64,000 nt of DNA from contig CACWNQ010000012.1 of assembly GCA_902762385.1 (NCBI GenBank), forward strand, positions 35,168 through 99,167, written 5' to 3'. The notes beneath the pieces are model-generated. The model saw only the letters and a program-made list of their open reading frames with translations. It made no database searches and was not told the origin of the DNA. The translations under genes and the position numbers were made by a program. The stretch comes from an uncultured Bacteroidales bacterium (lineage in GTDB: Bacteria > Bacteroidota > Bacteroidia > Bacteroidales > Muribaculaceae). Below, piece after piece: positions 34,643-44,035 of this stretch. Every line of letters starts with the position of its first letter. Within the stretch, counting starts at the first letter, position 1.

Positions 34643-36550
34643 TCATTTTATATAGAATTGGCCGATAGGAGAGTAGCCGAGTTCTTTCATCAATGATTCC
34701 CAGTTGTGTGGCAATTCGATCTTTATGGTTGAATAGCCTCCACCGGGCATGGTCTGCAGCTTGTTGCGGGAGTTATCGCCAGTAATGAGAAACTTAGTCA
34801 TGCCTTGTTGCATGGTGGGAATGGTTTCAATGTAATCTTCGGCTGTGTCATACCACTCGGGTGTGGGTGTGGTTTCTGCTCCCTCGGTGCGTCGCAGGTA
34901 GCCTGTGTATTGGCGTATGTTGTGCTCTCCACCGTCTTTTGCCCCACCAGGATTAGCGTAGTAGTTGGCAAAAACCCTTTCGCGGAGAGGGCGGCGTGAT
35001 GCCTTGATAAGTGTTTGTTCCAAGTCGTAGGTTGAGGAATATACTGTTGCAAGAGTACGGGCTACTGGCTCGGTCATCAATATGGTGCGGTAGGTGAACT
35101 GCTTACCACTGCCTAGGGCAAACTGGCATCGCTCACTAATGTCCCACGCCAGCAGCTGCATGATTTTCTGGGGATTGGTGGTGGATGGTGCCATATTGTT
35201 GCCCCAAAGTAGTGTTGATGCCGCAGTGATGGTGTTGTCGTTAATGTTATATCCTTCACGTACATGATAAGGTTGCCATCCCACACGCATGCATGCTTCC
35301 TCGTCCTCGGCCATGCACCACGACATTGGGTAGCCAAAGGTGCCCATGCGATCTTGTTTCACATAGTAGCCGCACAAGTTCATCAGCGCCAAGTTCATAA
35401 AGCGGCCTATCGCCACGTTGGCAGCTTCGTTTATCTCGCCCTGTCCACTGTCGATACCTAACTGTCGTGTTACTGGGCCGTTCATCCAGCAATAGGGCAC
35501 CCAAGCGTGTGTGCTTGCGAGAGTGCGGCGAAATTCTGGCCCTCCCAGAGCTTTAGTCAAGGCAATGAGGATGGGCATATATTCGGGCTTGCATCCAGCC
35601 ATCACACCGTTTACTGCCACGTGCCATGCAGTGGTGTTGCGGTGAGCTATTGGCAATGTTGCCACTGTCTCATCCCAGCGGTAGTGGGTGAAGCGCAGCA
35701 TTTCGTTCACTTTCTCGAATGTGGGTGGGACTATTGGCAAGCCGTCGCTCCACCTCATCTCATTGAAATAGGCATTCACCTCATCTAGTGTGCCAAAAAA
35801 CACGTCGTCGCGCAGGTCGCCATGGTTGGCAGCTAGGCCTTTGTTTAGCTCTTCGGTTGTAATTGGCCTGGTGAGCGCGTCCACAATCTGTGGCCATAGT
35901 ATTTGCTGGGTGTTCTTAATGAGAGTTGCCTCATCGTCTAAGGCAAAAGCATTGGGATATTCGGCCACTCGAAGCACTGGCACGCCATTGTTAAGGGCCG
36001 TGTAGTGGGCTTGGGCTGTGAAACTTGGAGCTGTGATGATAACTGATGGAATACCGATGTATTCGGCTGCTATGCACGATCCGGTCTCTTTGGGAGTGCA
36101 GAGTCCGCAACCGCCGTTTCCAGAAATGACGGCATCCACGTGGAGGTCACGCAGGCGTTGCTGAAACTCGTCTTTCGCTCGGCGTGTGATGCCTGGCGCA
36201 GGGTAAGGGCCAGCTGTCCCCACCTCATCGAGTAGTAGCACATGGACATCGGGATAGTTTTTCTCGATGAGACGCTTTATTTCGGGATGAGTCACTCGGC
36301 TCATGAAACTCACTCCCACCACAGCGATAGTCTTTCCCGACAGTGTGTTGAGTCGTTGCGCCTGATTAATTGGCTCTACTGTGCCGCGCCCCACTGGTGA
36401 GACCACTGCATAGCCCGCATTGCCTTTAGTCGCTGCCGATTTAGTCTCGGCACCTATCTCGCAAGTCTCGTCACACACCACACGACCTTGTCCATATACT
36501 TGTCCAATAAAAAAGTAAAGCGCGAACAATACTAGAGTTAAACGTCTCAT
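34643..36550 (-). CDS. secreted fusion of a UGSC-like domain and a DGLPIVPPT-type domain
   Basis: This 635-residue protein has a signal peptide (1-20). Residues about 72-225 resemble the UGSC-like (seleno)protein domain: KTIAVVGVSF, a conserved loop with GNGGCGLC (C148, C151) and TGSC (C159), then GIPSVIITAPSF and NGVPVLRVAEYP. Cys stands where selenocysteine is found in some members. Residues about 250-635 form a second domain opening WSDGLPIVPPTFEKVNEML (about 267-285) with NGVMAGCKPEYMPILIALTKA (C320). In other bacteria I recall this second type as a separate gene beside UGSC proteins; that recollection is unverified. Possibly a periplasmic redox or hydrolytic enzyme. It is the last gene of the 38.3-34.6 kb operon. 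Confidence 0.65.
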   Translation of the reverse strand: MRRLTLVLFALYFFIGQVYGQGRVVCDETCEIGAETKSAATKGNAGYAVVSPVGRGTVEPINQAQRLNTLSGKTIAVVGVSFMSRVTHPEIKRLIEKNYPDVHVLLLDEVGTAGPYPAPGITRRAKDEFQQRLRDLHVDAVISGNGGCGLCTPKETGSCIAAEYIGIPSVIITAPSFTAQAHYTALNNGVPVLRVAEYPNAFALDDEATLIKNTQQILWPQIVDALTRPITTEELNKGLAANHGDLRDDVFFGTLDEVNAYFNEMRWSDGLPIVPPTFEKVNEMLRFTHYRWDETVATLPIAHRNTTAWHVAVNGVMAGCKPEYMPILIALTKALGGPEFRRTLASTHAWVPYCWMNGPVTRQLGIDSGQGEINEAANVAIGRFMNLALMNLCGYYVKQDRMGTFGYPMSWCMAEDEEACMRVGWQPYHVREGYNINDNTITAASTLLWGNNMAPSTTNPQKIMQLLAWDISERCQFALGSGKQFTYRTILMTEPVARTLATVYSSTYDLEQTLIKASRRPLRERVFANYYANPGGAKDGGEHNIRQYTGYLRRTEGAETTPTPEWYDTAEDYIETIPTMQQGMTKFLITGDNSRNKLQTMPGGGYSTIKIELPHNWESLMKELGYSPIGQFYIK

Positions 36551-36618
36551 ATTAAAGTTAATAAATGGAAAGATTGGCTTGTTTTATAATGTGCTGTTAA
36601 GGTATGTTGCCCATGATT

Positions 36619-37368
36619 CTATCGCTGCTTGAAGATGAATCGTGAGCGCACGCGTGAAACGCCGTCGGCACTGATGTCGAGGCGCACGTTCATTGGGTCA
36701 TTGTCATCGATAGTGACAATGGCTTCGCTGTCGTAGTAGGCTTCTTTGACAAAGGCAATTTCCATGCGCTCGATGAAGTTATGGGCGTGCCACTGCATGG
36801 GGAAAGTGTTGACTAGGTGCTCGAGATAGCGCACGGTGTTAACATGACCGTTGAAGTCGATGTCGGTGTAGCGAAAGCGAAAGTCCTCGGTGCGTGTGGG
36901 CTCGAAAGGTCTGAGGCGGCTCTGTGGCTCAATTGGGCATGGGTGCCCGGTGACGTTGGCTGAAATATAGCTTAGTTTTGAAATATCCACACTCTCTCGT
37001 GTGTTGAGGTTGATTACAACCCAAATGGTGCGTGCGTAACCTATCACGTTTCCGTCACCGTCGGCAATTTCCATGTTACGTTGCGAGAAGTGGCGGTTGT
37101 AGTCTTCAATCCATGTGGTGAGGGAGTACCACTCATCGACGCGCGGATAGCGTTTCATCTCGATGGTGACGCGAGAGAGCACCCATCCTTGACAGTCTTC
37201 TATTAAGCGAGCATAGCCCACTCCCCATGTGTTGGCATGATTGGTGGCCACTTCAATTATTCGGTTCATTAGCAGCGTTAATGGCATCTCGGCCTGTGGA
37301 TTACATTCTCCTGCTGAGAGGTAAAACGACTGCTTATATTCTTTCAAGTTTGGATTGCTTTCTATCAT
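36619..37368 (-). CDS. acyl-ACP thioesterase (FatA/FatB family)
   Basis: This 249-residue protein has two hot-dog domains. The first (1-130) includes FYLSAGECNPQAEMPLTLLMNRI, then GWVLSRVTIEMKRYPRVDEW and TWIEDYNRHFSQRNMEI. The second (about 150-249) includes FRFRYTDIDFNGHVNTVRYLEH, with the Asn-His pair of the FatA/FatB active site. It releases fatty acids from acyl carrier protein in the cytoplasm. Its ATG overlaps the stop of the preceding secreted-protein gene (37365-37368), so the two are coupled. Confidence 0.9.
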   Translation of the reverse strand: MIESNPNLKEYKQSFYLSAGECNPQAEMPLTLLMNRIIEVATNHANTWGVGYARLIEDCQGWVLSRVTIEMKRYPRVDEWYSLTTWIEDYNRHFSQRNMEIADGDGNVIGYARTIWVVINLNTRESVDISKLSYISANVTGHPCPIEPQSRLRPFEPTRTEDFRFRYTDIDFNGHVNTVRYLEHLVNTFPMQWHAHNFIERMEIAFVKEAYYDSEAIVTIDDNDPMNVRLDISADGVSRVRSRFIFKQR

Positions 37369-38345
37369 TTTATTCCACAGTGTTTTTTGAGTTCTTTGGT
37401 TGTGCTATGTTTTTTCCCGTTTAGGTCGTAGATGTATTGATTAGTGTGCTTGGGTGGCATTTTCTTTACATTATCAAATTTCTCAGGATTGGTGATGCGA
37501 GTAAATACCACACGTTGAATCTTGGTCTTGTCGCAACGTCCCATGCCATATCCCATCTCGGCGGGATTGTCGCCAGGACCATTGCTGCTCCAATAAGTCA
37601 CAAATCCTTCATCGTCAATTCCCATGAAGATGACGCTGTGCCCATGCTCTTGTAAGTCTCCTTTCACGCCATTGTCGCCAATGATGGCTCCACTGTCATC
37701 GTCACGGTTCCAGAATATTTTCATGAAATCACCTGGAACAGCCAGTTTCCACACAGGGTTGTTACGCCATTCTTCGTCAGAGAGGTATCTTTCATCGGGA
37801 GTTTCCTTGCAGGCGGTAGTTTTTGCACCACGATAGGCGGTGAAGTTGAATCCTGCCTTTAGTTCATGAATTGTTACTGCCACAGCAGCTCCGTTGCCAT
37901 TCATGCGCCCCCAGAAACCCTCTCCATCACTCTGGTAAAACCCGTTAGGATTCATATTGTCGACAATGCCCACAAAAGGTTTCATTGCTAGCCAAGCCTC
38001 ACGCGATATTTTGTGATCTTTGTCCCATAGCAGCAGAGCCTTGATAAGGGTGCAATAAGTTGCGCTCGAGCAGAACGATGGTTGAGCCAGTTGCAGTTCA
38101 AGCTCAGGACGCTGATCGGCAAGCGTCATCTTATAGGCTTGATGCAGCCCTTTCCATGCAGTTTTCTTGAAGGTGTCGTTGGGACGTGCGCCAGTATAAT
38201 ATCCTCCGTTTTGTGGAAAAGCATTGACAGCCTCCAGCACACATTGTTGCCATTGTTCATTGACTTTATTGTCATCGCCAGCTAATGTCGCTGTTGGTGC
38301 CAATAGCATCACAGAGGTTACGATTATATTGCAAATAAATCTCAT
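37365..38345 (-). CDS. secreted protein with papain-like C/H/N signature, unknown function
   Basis: I do not know this 326-residue family. It has a signal peptide (1-22, ending LAG). QPSFCSSATYCTLIKALL (about 88-105), GHSVIFMGIDDEG (about 236-248) and TYWSSNG (about 251-257) are placed like the Cys, His and Asn/polar residues of papain-fold enzymes such as NlpC/P60 or CHAP. The helix after FCSSAT and the strand after GHSVIF fit that fold. A cell-wall hydrolase or protease role is possible but inferred. It is the first gene of an operon with a thioesterase and the UGSC fusion. Confidence 0.6.
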   Translation of the reverse strand: MRFICNIIVTSVMLLAPTATLAGDDNKVNEQWQQCVLEAVNAFPQNGGYYTGARPNDTFKKTAWKGLHQAYKMTLADQRPELELQLAQPSFCSSATYCTLIKALLLWDKDHKISREAWLAMKPFVGIVDNMNPNGFYQSDGEGFWGRMNGNGAAVAVTIHELKAGFNFTAYRGAKTTACKETPDERYLSDEEWRNNPVWKLAVPGDFMKIFWNRDDDSGAIIGDNGVKGDLQEHGHSVIFMGIDDEGFVTYWSSNGPGDNPAEMGYGMGRCDKTKIQRVVFTRITNPEKFDNVKKMPPKHTNQYIYDLNGKKHSTTKELKKHCGIK

Positions 38346-38370
38346 ATAAGTCGTTTTTTTAAAATCGCCA

Positions 38371-38400
38371 CAAAGTTAGCGAAAAAAATGGTTCGCCCAA
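38371..38400 (-). promoter_or_regulatory. promoter of the papain-like/thioesterase/UGSC operon
   Basis: On the minus strand TTG (38398-38400), 19 bases, TAACTTTG (38371-38378), 26 bases before the ATG. Both elements match consensus. Confidence 0.6.
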
Positions 38401-38484
38401 CTATCCCGCTTGTGGATATTCTTAATATAAGTTTATTTTTATAAATAATATATTTCCCATTAAAACGTTGTAAAGAAAAAACAC

Positions 38485-38492
38485 TACCTTTG
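38485..38492 (+). promoter_or_regulatory. -7 box of the PHP phosphatase/LptG/ribBA operon
   Basis: TACCTTTG (TAnnTTTG), 44 bases before the ATG at 38536. The upstream TTG at 38468 is too close for the usual spacing. Confidence 0.4.
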
Positions 38493-38535
38493 TGGTCGTT
38501 TTAATAAAAATGCTATTAAATTCATAGAAAAGACT

Positions 38536-39288
38536 ATGTTTAACATATTCAAGAAGAAACCGAAAGAGAGTGCTAAATTATTTTATCACACTGATGTGCA
38601 TAGCCACATTCTGCCCGGTGTGGACCATGGCTCTCAGAATGTGGGAGAGTCGCTCGAGATGCTTCGTGCCGAGCTTGATATGGGCATTACTCATGTGATG
38701 TGCACATCACACGTGACCGCCGAGACCTTTGAGAATACCCCCGAAACCCTCACGGCAGCCTATGATGAACTAAAACAGGCAGTTGAGGCCGAGGGACTTC
38801 CGATTAATATTTATGCTTCGGCCGAGTATCGCATCGACGAGTACTGGACCCGTGAATATGAAGCGGGACACCTACTCCCGATGCCAGGTAAGCGAATTCT
38901 TCTTGAGAACTCCTTCGTTCAGGAACTTATAGGTATTGACAACATGTTGTTTGAACTTCAGGTAAAGGGTTATCGTCCTATCTTAGCTCATCCCGAACGC
39001 TACCGTTATTACTACGACCATAAGGAGCGCTATAAATCGTTGCATAGTGCAAGTGTGAAATTCCAAGTAAACTTACTGTCGTTGACTGGTTATTTTGGCC
39101 GCGGTGCTCGTGAGACAGCTTTGTGGCTGATACAGAACAACCTTTGCGACATGTTCGGCAGCGATATGCACGGCATGGACCATGCACGCGAAATTCAGGA
39201 CTACATTGGTAGCCGCGAGTGGCGCAAGTTGTGCGACAAGTATGACCTTCCAAAGCGTATCGTAAACGACCGCGAGTTTGAGTTGTAA
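38536..39288 (+). CDS. CpsB/YwqE-type PHP-domain phosphatase
   Basis: This 250-residue protein has the PHP metal motifs of the CpsB/YwqE tyrosine-phosphatase family: DVHSHILPGVDHGSQN at the start, MCTSHVTAE, YASAEYRID, ILAHPERYRYY and DMFGSDMHGMDHAR near the end. The metal-binding His and Asp are all present. Relatives remove phosphate from tyrosine kinases that control polysaccharide export; no such kinase is in this window. It leads an operon with an LptF/G permease and ribBA (42-base and 1-base gaps). Confidence 0.88.
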   Translation: MFNIFKKKPKESAKLFYHTDVHSHILPGVDHGSQNVGESLEMLRAELDMGITHVMCTSHVTAETFENTPETLTAAYDELKQAVEAEGLPINIYASAEYRIDEYWTREYEAGHLLPMPGKRILLENSFVQELIGIDNMLFELQVKGYRPILAHPERYRYYYDHKERYKSLHSASVKFQVNLLSLTGYFGRGARETALWLIQNNLCDMFGSDMHGMDHAREIQDYIGSREWRKLCDKYDLPKRIVNDREFEL

Positions 39289-39330
39289 TATCTCATTCTC
39301 AATCTTTTCTTAATCAATTTCATTACTGCG

Positions 39331-41292
39331 ATGCCAAAGATAAAGCGACTATACATGTTCATGTTAAAGACGTATCTGCCTTTATTCATGATGACGTTCT
39401 GTATATGTTTGTTTATCTTGATGATGCAGTTCTTGTGGAAGTATGTCGACGAGCTGGTGGGTAAAGGCTTGGGTGTTGATCTGATAGCCGAGTTGTTCTT
39501 CTACGCGGCATTAACTTTGGTTCCACTGGCCTTGCCATTGTCGATATTGCTGGCGTCGCTTATGACTTTTGGTAACCTGGGTGAGCATTTCGAGCTAACA
39601 GCGATGAAGTCGAGCGGCATCTCGCTGCTTAAGGTAATGAAACCACTAACGGTTTTTATTGCTCTTGTGAGTGTGGGAGCTTTCTTCTTTCAGAATTATG
39701 TTCAGCCTCAATCGCAGGTAAAGTTGTGGACTTTGCTGTTCTCAATGCGTCAGAAGTCGCCAACACTCGATATTCCAGAAGGAGCGATATACAGCCAGAT
39801 TCCAGGCTACAACTTATATGTCAAGCAGAAGAATCCTGACAACGACAAGCTTTATGGCATCCTCATCTATGATGTGTCGACCACGTCGACCTATCCTCGC
39901 ATTGTGGTTGCTGATTCAGGAACTCTGAGCATGAATAAGGCAAAGACTCACTTGATTCTTTCGCTTGAACATGGCAATTGGTATGAGGAAGTAACGAGTG
40001 GAGCTACTATGAGCAACGAGTTAGGTAGCGACATGTATAGGCGTGAGTCGTTTAAGAGCAAAGATGTCATAATCCCCTATAATGATAATTTTACACGCAT
40101 GGACGATGAAACCATGCGGCAACAGTATATAGGCAAGAACATGACCGAGCTGCGTCAAGCTATCGATTCAATTGATTGTCGTCTTGACTCGACAGGCAAC
40201 GCAGTTAGTCGTGAGATGCGCGCAAATACGAGTGTTGGTGTTCCAACTAGCCGTTTTGATATCAAAGGCAAGAAAGAGGTTGTTGTGCTTGAGAAACCCG
40301 TTGCGATAAAGCATCCAGTCGACTTCGACTCGTTATTCTCAAGCATGCCTGATGTTTCAAAGCAGATGCTTATTTCAGGTGCTATATCCCACCTGAAAAT
40401 GAAAAAGCAGGATTTTGAGTTCCGTAGCTACACAATGGAGGATGACGCACTCATAAAGCGCCGACATGAGATTGAGTTGCAAAAGAAGTTTACTCTGTCG
40501 TTGGCATGTCTTATATTCTTTTTCATTGGTGCGCCTTTAGGTGCTATTATCCGAAAGGGTGGATTGGGAACACCCATTGTAATTTCGGTGCTACTTTTTA
40601 TTGTGTACTATATAATTGACAATATAGGATACAAGCTAGCGCGCGATGATCGCTGGCCCGTGTGGCAAGGCATTTGGCTGAGTTCGGTCGTGCTACTACC
40701 GCTTGGAATTTTCCTTACCAAGAAGGCTATCGACGACTCGGCAGTATTTAATGCCGACGCTTATCGCAACTTCTTCTTCCGCTTGCTGGGATTGCACCAA
40801 ACCCGTCATCTCGAACTTAAGGAGGTTATTATCGAGGAGGTGAATCCACAGGTTGCCCTCGAGAAGATTGCATCGCTCAAGCAGCATTGCGCTGACTTCC
40901 TTGCCCGATATCCAGGGCGTCAAGGATATATGGAGTACTTGCAGAAGGGATATGACAAGAACGCTCTGCGTGAACTCTCGACAGAACTTGAGTCGGTGGT
41001 CGACTATTTGTCAAACTCACATAACCAGTTGCTTCTTAATAAGGCAATGGACTTCCCAATTGTGCGTCAGTTGCTCACTTATCATGTTACCAACTATAAG
41101 CAGGTGGGCATAGCGCTGGCAGTAATCTTCCCAGTGGGCTTGACACTCTATCTGGTGGGTACGCGACATCAATCAAACCTGAAGAGAGAGCTTAACACTG
41201 CAATGCGCGTGTGTGATGAGATTGACGGTATAATCACAAAAGACATGAACGACACACAAGAAAACAAACAACAAGAGACTACCACTGATTGA
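39331..41292 (+). CDS. LptF/LptG family permease
   Basis: This 653-residue inner-membrane protein begins with two to three helices and [21 protein letters not shown], then [38 protein letters not shown], the classic LptF/G coupling region. A periplasmic beta-jellyroll (about 120-350) and further helices (about 388-470) follow. It forms the channel part of the LPS transporter with LptB. A C-terminal cytoplasmic extension of about 170 residues with one late helix (about 590-615) exceeds the usual length (about 360-400) and is common in Bacteroidetes homologs. It is one base from ribBA. Confidence 0.88.
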   Translation: MPKIKRLYMFMLKTYLPLFMMTFCICLFILMMQFLWKYVDELVGKGLGVDLIAELFFYAALTLVPLALPLSILLASLMTFGNLGEHFELTAMKSSGISLLKVMKPLTVFIALVSVGAFFFQNYVQPQSQVKLWTLLFSMRQKSPTLDIPEGAIYSQIPGYNLYVKQKNPDNDKLYGILIYDVSTTSTYPRIVVADSGTLSMNKAKTHLILSLEHGNWYEEVTSGATMSNELGSDMYRRESFKSKDVIIPYNDNFTRMDDETMRQQYIGKNMTELRQAIDSIDCRLDSTGNAVSREMRANTSVGVPTSRFDIKGKKEVVVLEKPVAIKHPVDFDSLFSSMPDVSKQMLISGAISHLKMKKQDFEFRSYTMEDDALIKRRHEIELQKKFTLSLACLIFFFIGAPLGAIIRKGGLGTPIVISVLLFIVYYIIDNIGYKLARDDRWPVWQGIWLSSVVLLPLGIFLTKKAIDDSAVFNADAYRNFFFRLLGLHQTRHLELKEVIIEEVNPQVALEKIASLKQHCADFLARYPGRQGYMEYLQKGYDKNALRELSTELESVVDYLSNSHNQLLLNKAMDFPIVRQLLTYHVTNYKQVGIALAVIFPVGLTLYLVGTRHQSNLKRELNTAMRVCDEIDGIITKDMNDTQENKQQETTTD

Positions 41293-41293
41293 A

Positions 41294-42517
41294 ATGACAC
41301 AGAACGAAGAATTCAAGTTAAATACTATAGACGAGGCAATTGAGCAGTTTCGTAAAGGTGAGTTTGTTATCGTTGTAGATGACGAAGATCGCGAAAATGA
41401 GGGTGATTTCATCATTGCCGCCGAATGCATCACTGAGGATAAAGTCAACTTCATGATGAGCGAGGGAAGGGGAGTGCTGTGCACCCCTGTCACTGCTGAG
41501 CGTTGCAAGCAATTGGGACTCACTATGCAGGTTGATGACAACACATCGATGCTTGGGACCCCATTTACTGTTACAATCGACAAACTTGATGGATGCACCA
41601 CTGGCGTATCGATGCACGACCGTGCCGAGACAATTCGTCACTTGGCCAATCCTGACGCCAAGCCTCAAGATTTCGGGCGTCCGGGACACATCAACCCGTT
41701 GCGTGCCCAAGATAAGGGGGTGCTCAAGCGTGCCGGACACACCGAGGCAGCCATCGATTTGACACGCCTTGCAGGGATGCAGCCAGCAGCTGCACTTATC
41801 GAGATTATTAACCCCGACGGCACAATGGCGCGATTGCCACAGTTGATGAAGGTTGCTGAAAAATTCAACATGCCCATAATCTCTATTAAGGACCTGATTG
41901 CTTATCGCCTGCGCACCGAGAAAATTGTGGAGGTGGGTGAGACGGTCGACATGCCCACTCAATATGGACACTTCAAGCTGACCCCTTTCAAGCAACTAAA
42001 CAATGGACTTGAGCACATCGCACTCATCAAGGGCGAGTGGAGCGAGGATGAACCACTGCTGGTGCGAGTGCACTCATCGTGTGCCACTGGCGATATCTTT
42101 GGGTCGATGCGCTGCGAGTGTGGCGAACAGCTGCACAAAGCAATGCAGATGATTGAAGCTGAAGGGAAAGGGCTCATCGTGTATATGAATCAGGAAGGCC
42201 GTGGCATAGGTTTGATGAACAAGATTAAAGCCTACAAGCTGCAGCAAGAAGAAGGCCTCGACACAGTTGATGCTAACACGCACCTGGGGTTCAAACCCGA
42301 TGAGCGCGACTATGGCGTGGGCGCCAACATACTGCGAATTCTTGGTGTTAAGAAGATGCGACTGATAACCAATAACCCTGTTAAGCGTGTGGGACTAGAG
42401 AGTTATGGTCTAAAAGTGGTTGAGAACGTGCCCATCGAAATTATGCCCAACAAATATAACCGCTTCTACATGCACACCAAGAAAGAGCGCATGGGCCACA
42501 ACCTGCACAATGTTTAA
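41294..42517 (+). CDS. ribBA: bifunctional DHBP synthase / GTP cyclohydrolase II
   Basis: This 407-residue protein fuses both enzymes of early riboflavin synthesis. RibB (1-205) shows [12 protein letters not shown] (29-40), the acidic loop, STPFTV-like [27 protein letters not shown] and [14 protein letters not shown]. RibA (about 210-407) shows the zinc ligands C263, C274 and C276 ([15 protein letters not shown]) and [11 protein letters not shown], then [14 protein letters not shown]. It makes dihydroxybutanone phosphate from ribulose phosphate and opens GTP. Full length. It begins one base after the LptG stop, a close coupling with an unrelated pathway. Confidence 0.96.
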   Translation: MTQNEEFKLNTIDEAIEQFRKGEFVIVVDDEDRENEGDFIIAAECITEDKVNFMMSEGRGVLCTPVTAERCKQLGLTMQVDDNTSMLGTPFTVTIDKLDGCTTGVSMHDRAETIRHLANPDAKPQDFGRPGHINPLRAQDKGVLKRAGHTEAAIDLTRLAGMQPAAALIEIINPDGTMARLPQLMKVAEKFNMPIISIKDLIAYRLRTEKIVEVGETVDMPTQYGHFKLTPFKQLNNGLEHIALIKGEWSEDEPLLVRVHSSCATGDIFGSMRCECGEQLHKAMQMIEAEGKGLIVYMNQEGRGIGLMNKIKAYKLQQEEGLDTVDANTHLGFKPDERDYGVGANILRILGVKKMRLITNNPVKRVGLESYGLKVVENVPIEIMPNKYNRFYMHTKKERMGHNLHNV

Positions 42518-42627
42518 TCAATGTGTAATTTAAGGAAGATTACCTTATAAATGTTGGGAAAAGCTGAAAAAATGAGGCAAATTGCATAAAAAAACAGTAA
42601 ATATTTTAGAATGTGGCAATTAATGCG

Positions 42628-42635
42628 TATTTTTG
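42628..42635 (+). promoter_or_regulatory. -7 box of the second OmpA gene
   Basis: TATTTTTG (TAnnTTTG), 57 bases before ATG 42692. The -33 region holds TTTT, not TTTG. Confidence 0.4.
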
Positions 42636-42691
42636 CAGTTTGTTATTGAAAATAATTTTTTAAAGAGTATATGTTTATAAAATCATTTGGT

Positions 42692-43927
42692 ATGAAAAAG
42701 ATTATTTTATTGACGATCGTTGCAATGACATTGAGCGCAGCATCGGCACAAGTTACCGTTAAGGGTAGCAAGTTTTATGACAACATCTCGGTTACCGTTA
42801 AGGGTGGTATTGTATCTCCTTATCAGCACTATGCATTCTGGAAGAACGCACGTGGTGTAGCTGGTATTGAGCTTCGCAAGCAAATTACTCCAGTGCTTGG
42901 TCTGGGTGTAGAAGGCGAGTGGTCATTTAATACCTCATCTTGGACAAAGTCTTATGGCGATCATCCATCGGTTTGGGGACCTCACAGCAAGACTATCGTT
43001 GACCATCAGTTGGTTGGCGCATTTGGAACTGTAAGTCTTACAAACTTGTTGCTTGGTTACCTTGGCGTTCCACGCACTCTCGACGTTGAGGCAGTAGCTG
43101 GAGCCGGATGGTGGCATGCCTACAAGACAGGCGAGTATGTAAATCCAGGTGAGGAGACAGTAGATTTTGCCGACAAGAACTCTTGGTACACCAAGGCTGG
43201 TGTTAATCTGAACTGGAACGTTGGTGAGTCGAAGGCTCTTACCGTATCACTGAAGCCTGCTGTAGTATGGTACATGGGTCGTGGTGCAAATCAGCACACT
43301 ACAGTGTTTAATGCCAACTGTGCTGCCGTTGAGATTGAGGCTGGTCTTACCTATCACTTCAAGAACAGCAATGGCGAGCACTACATGACATTGTGCCCAA
43401 TGCGTTACACTCAGGACGACCTCGACGCTATCAATGCTCAGGTTAACGACCTGCGTAACCAGTTGAGCAATGCTCGTGCTGATGTTGACGCTGAGCGTGC
43501 CCGTGCAGCACGTCTGCAGAAAGAGCTCGACGAGTGCAACAAGCGCAAGAACAAGGTTGAGTATATCACCGAGACCAATGTTGTTGATAACAGTGTAGAA
43601 AATCTTGAGACTAACGTTTACTTCGAGATTGGTAAGAGCGTTGTTAGCGCTGCTCAAATGCCAAACGTTGAGCGCGTGGCAATCTTCTTAAAGAACCATC
43701 CCGAGGCAACTTGCACTATCAAGGGTTATGCATCGAAGGACGGTCCTGAGGACCTCAACATCCGTCTTGCTAACAATCGTGCTAAGGCTGTTTATGACCT
43801 GCTCACTGGCAAGTACAAGATTAAGGCTAGCCGCATCCAGAGCGAGGGCAACGGTATCAGCGAAATGTTCAGCGAGCCCGAGTGGAACCGCGTTTCGATT
43901 TGCACAATTCAAAACAAGGTAAAATAA
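42692..43927 (+). CDS. OmpA family outer-membrane protein, second copy
   Basis: This 411-residue protein starts MKKIILLTIVAMTLSAASA, a clean signal peptide; an in-frame ATG at 42671 would add seven residues before it. A barrel domain (about 20-240) is followed by a coiled coil (about 250-290; VNDLRNQLSNARADVDAERARAARLQKEL) and an OmpA peptidoglycan-binding domain (about 310-411; VYFEIGKSVVSAAQMPNVER, IKGYASKDGPEDLNIRLANNRAKAVYDLL). It is a diverged paralog of 27459-28739, with the same layout but a longer coiled coil and a more canonical OmpA domain. Confidence 0.9.
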   Translation: MKKIILLTIVAMTLSAASAQVTVKGSKFYDNISVTVKGGIVSPYQHYAFWKNARGVAGIELRKQITPVLGLGVEGEWSFNTSSWTKSYGDHPSVWGPHSKTIVDHQLVGAFGTVSLTNLLLGYLGVPRTLDVEAVAGAGWWHAYKTGEYVNPGEETVDFADKNSWYTKAGVNLNWNVGESKALTVSLKPAVVWYMGRGANQHTTVFNANCAAVEIEAGLTYHFKNSNGEHYMTLCPMRYTQDDLDAINAQVNDLRNQLSNARADVDAERARAARLQKELDECNKRKNKVEYITETNVVDNSVENLETNVYFEIGKSVVSAAQMPNVERVAIFLKNHPEATCTIKGYASKDGPEDLNIRLANNRAKAVYDLLTGKYKIKASRIQSEGNGISEMFSEPEWNRVSICTIQNKVK

Positions 43928-43954
43928 GGTTTAGATACTTCTTAGATTGATTAA

Positions 43955-43989
43955 GGAGCCTTGCACCAGCGGTGCAAGGCTCCTTTTTT
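43955..43989 (+). terminator. terminator of the second OmpA gene
   Basis: GGAGCCTTGCACC and GGTGCAAGGCTCC form a perfect 13-bp stem with loop AGC, followed by six T. Confidence 0.9.
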
Positions 43990-44035
43990 GTGAGTATTCA
44001 GTGGACAAGGCGCGCCTTGCCTTTTTATAAGTTTA

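Noticed and set aside
34643-36550. Selenoprotein reading of the UGSC domain
   Set aside because: The frame has no internal TGA; the motif positions are Cys codons, so it is a Cys form.
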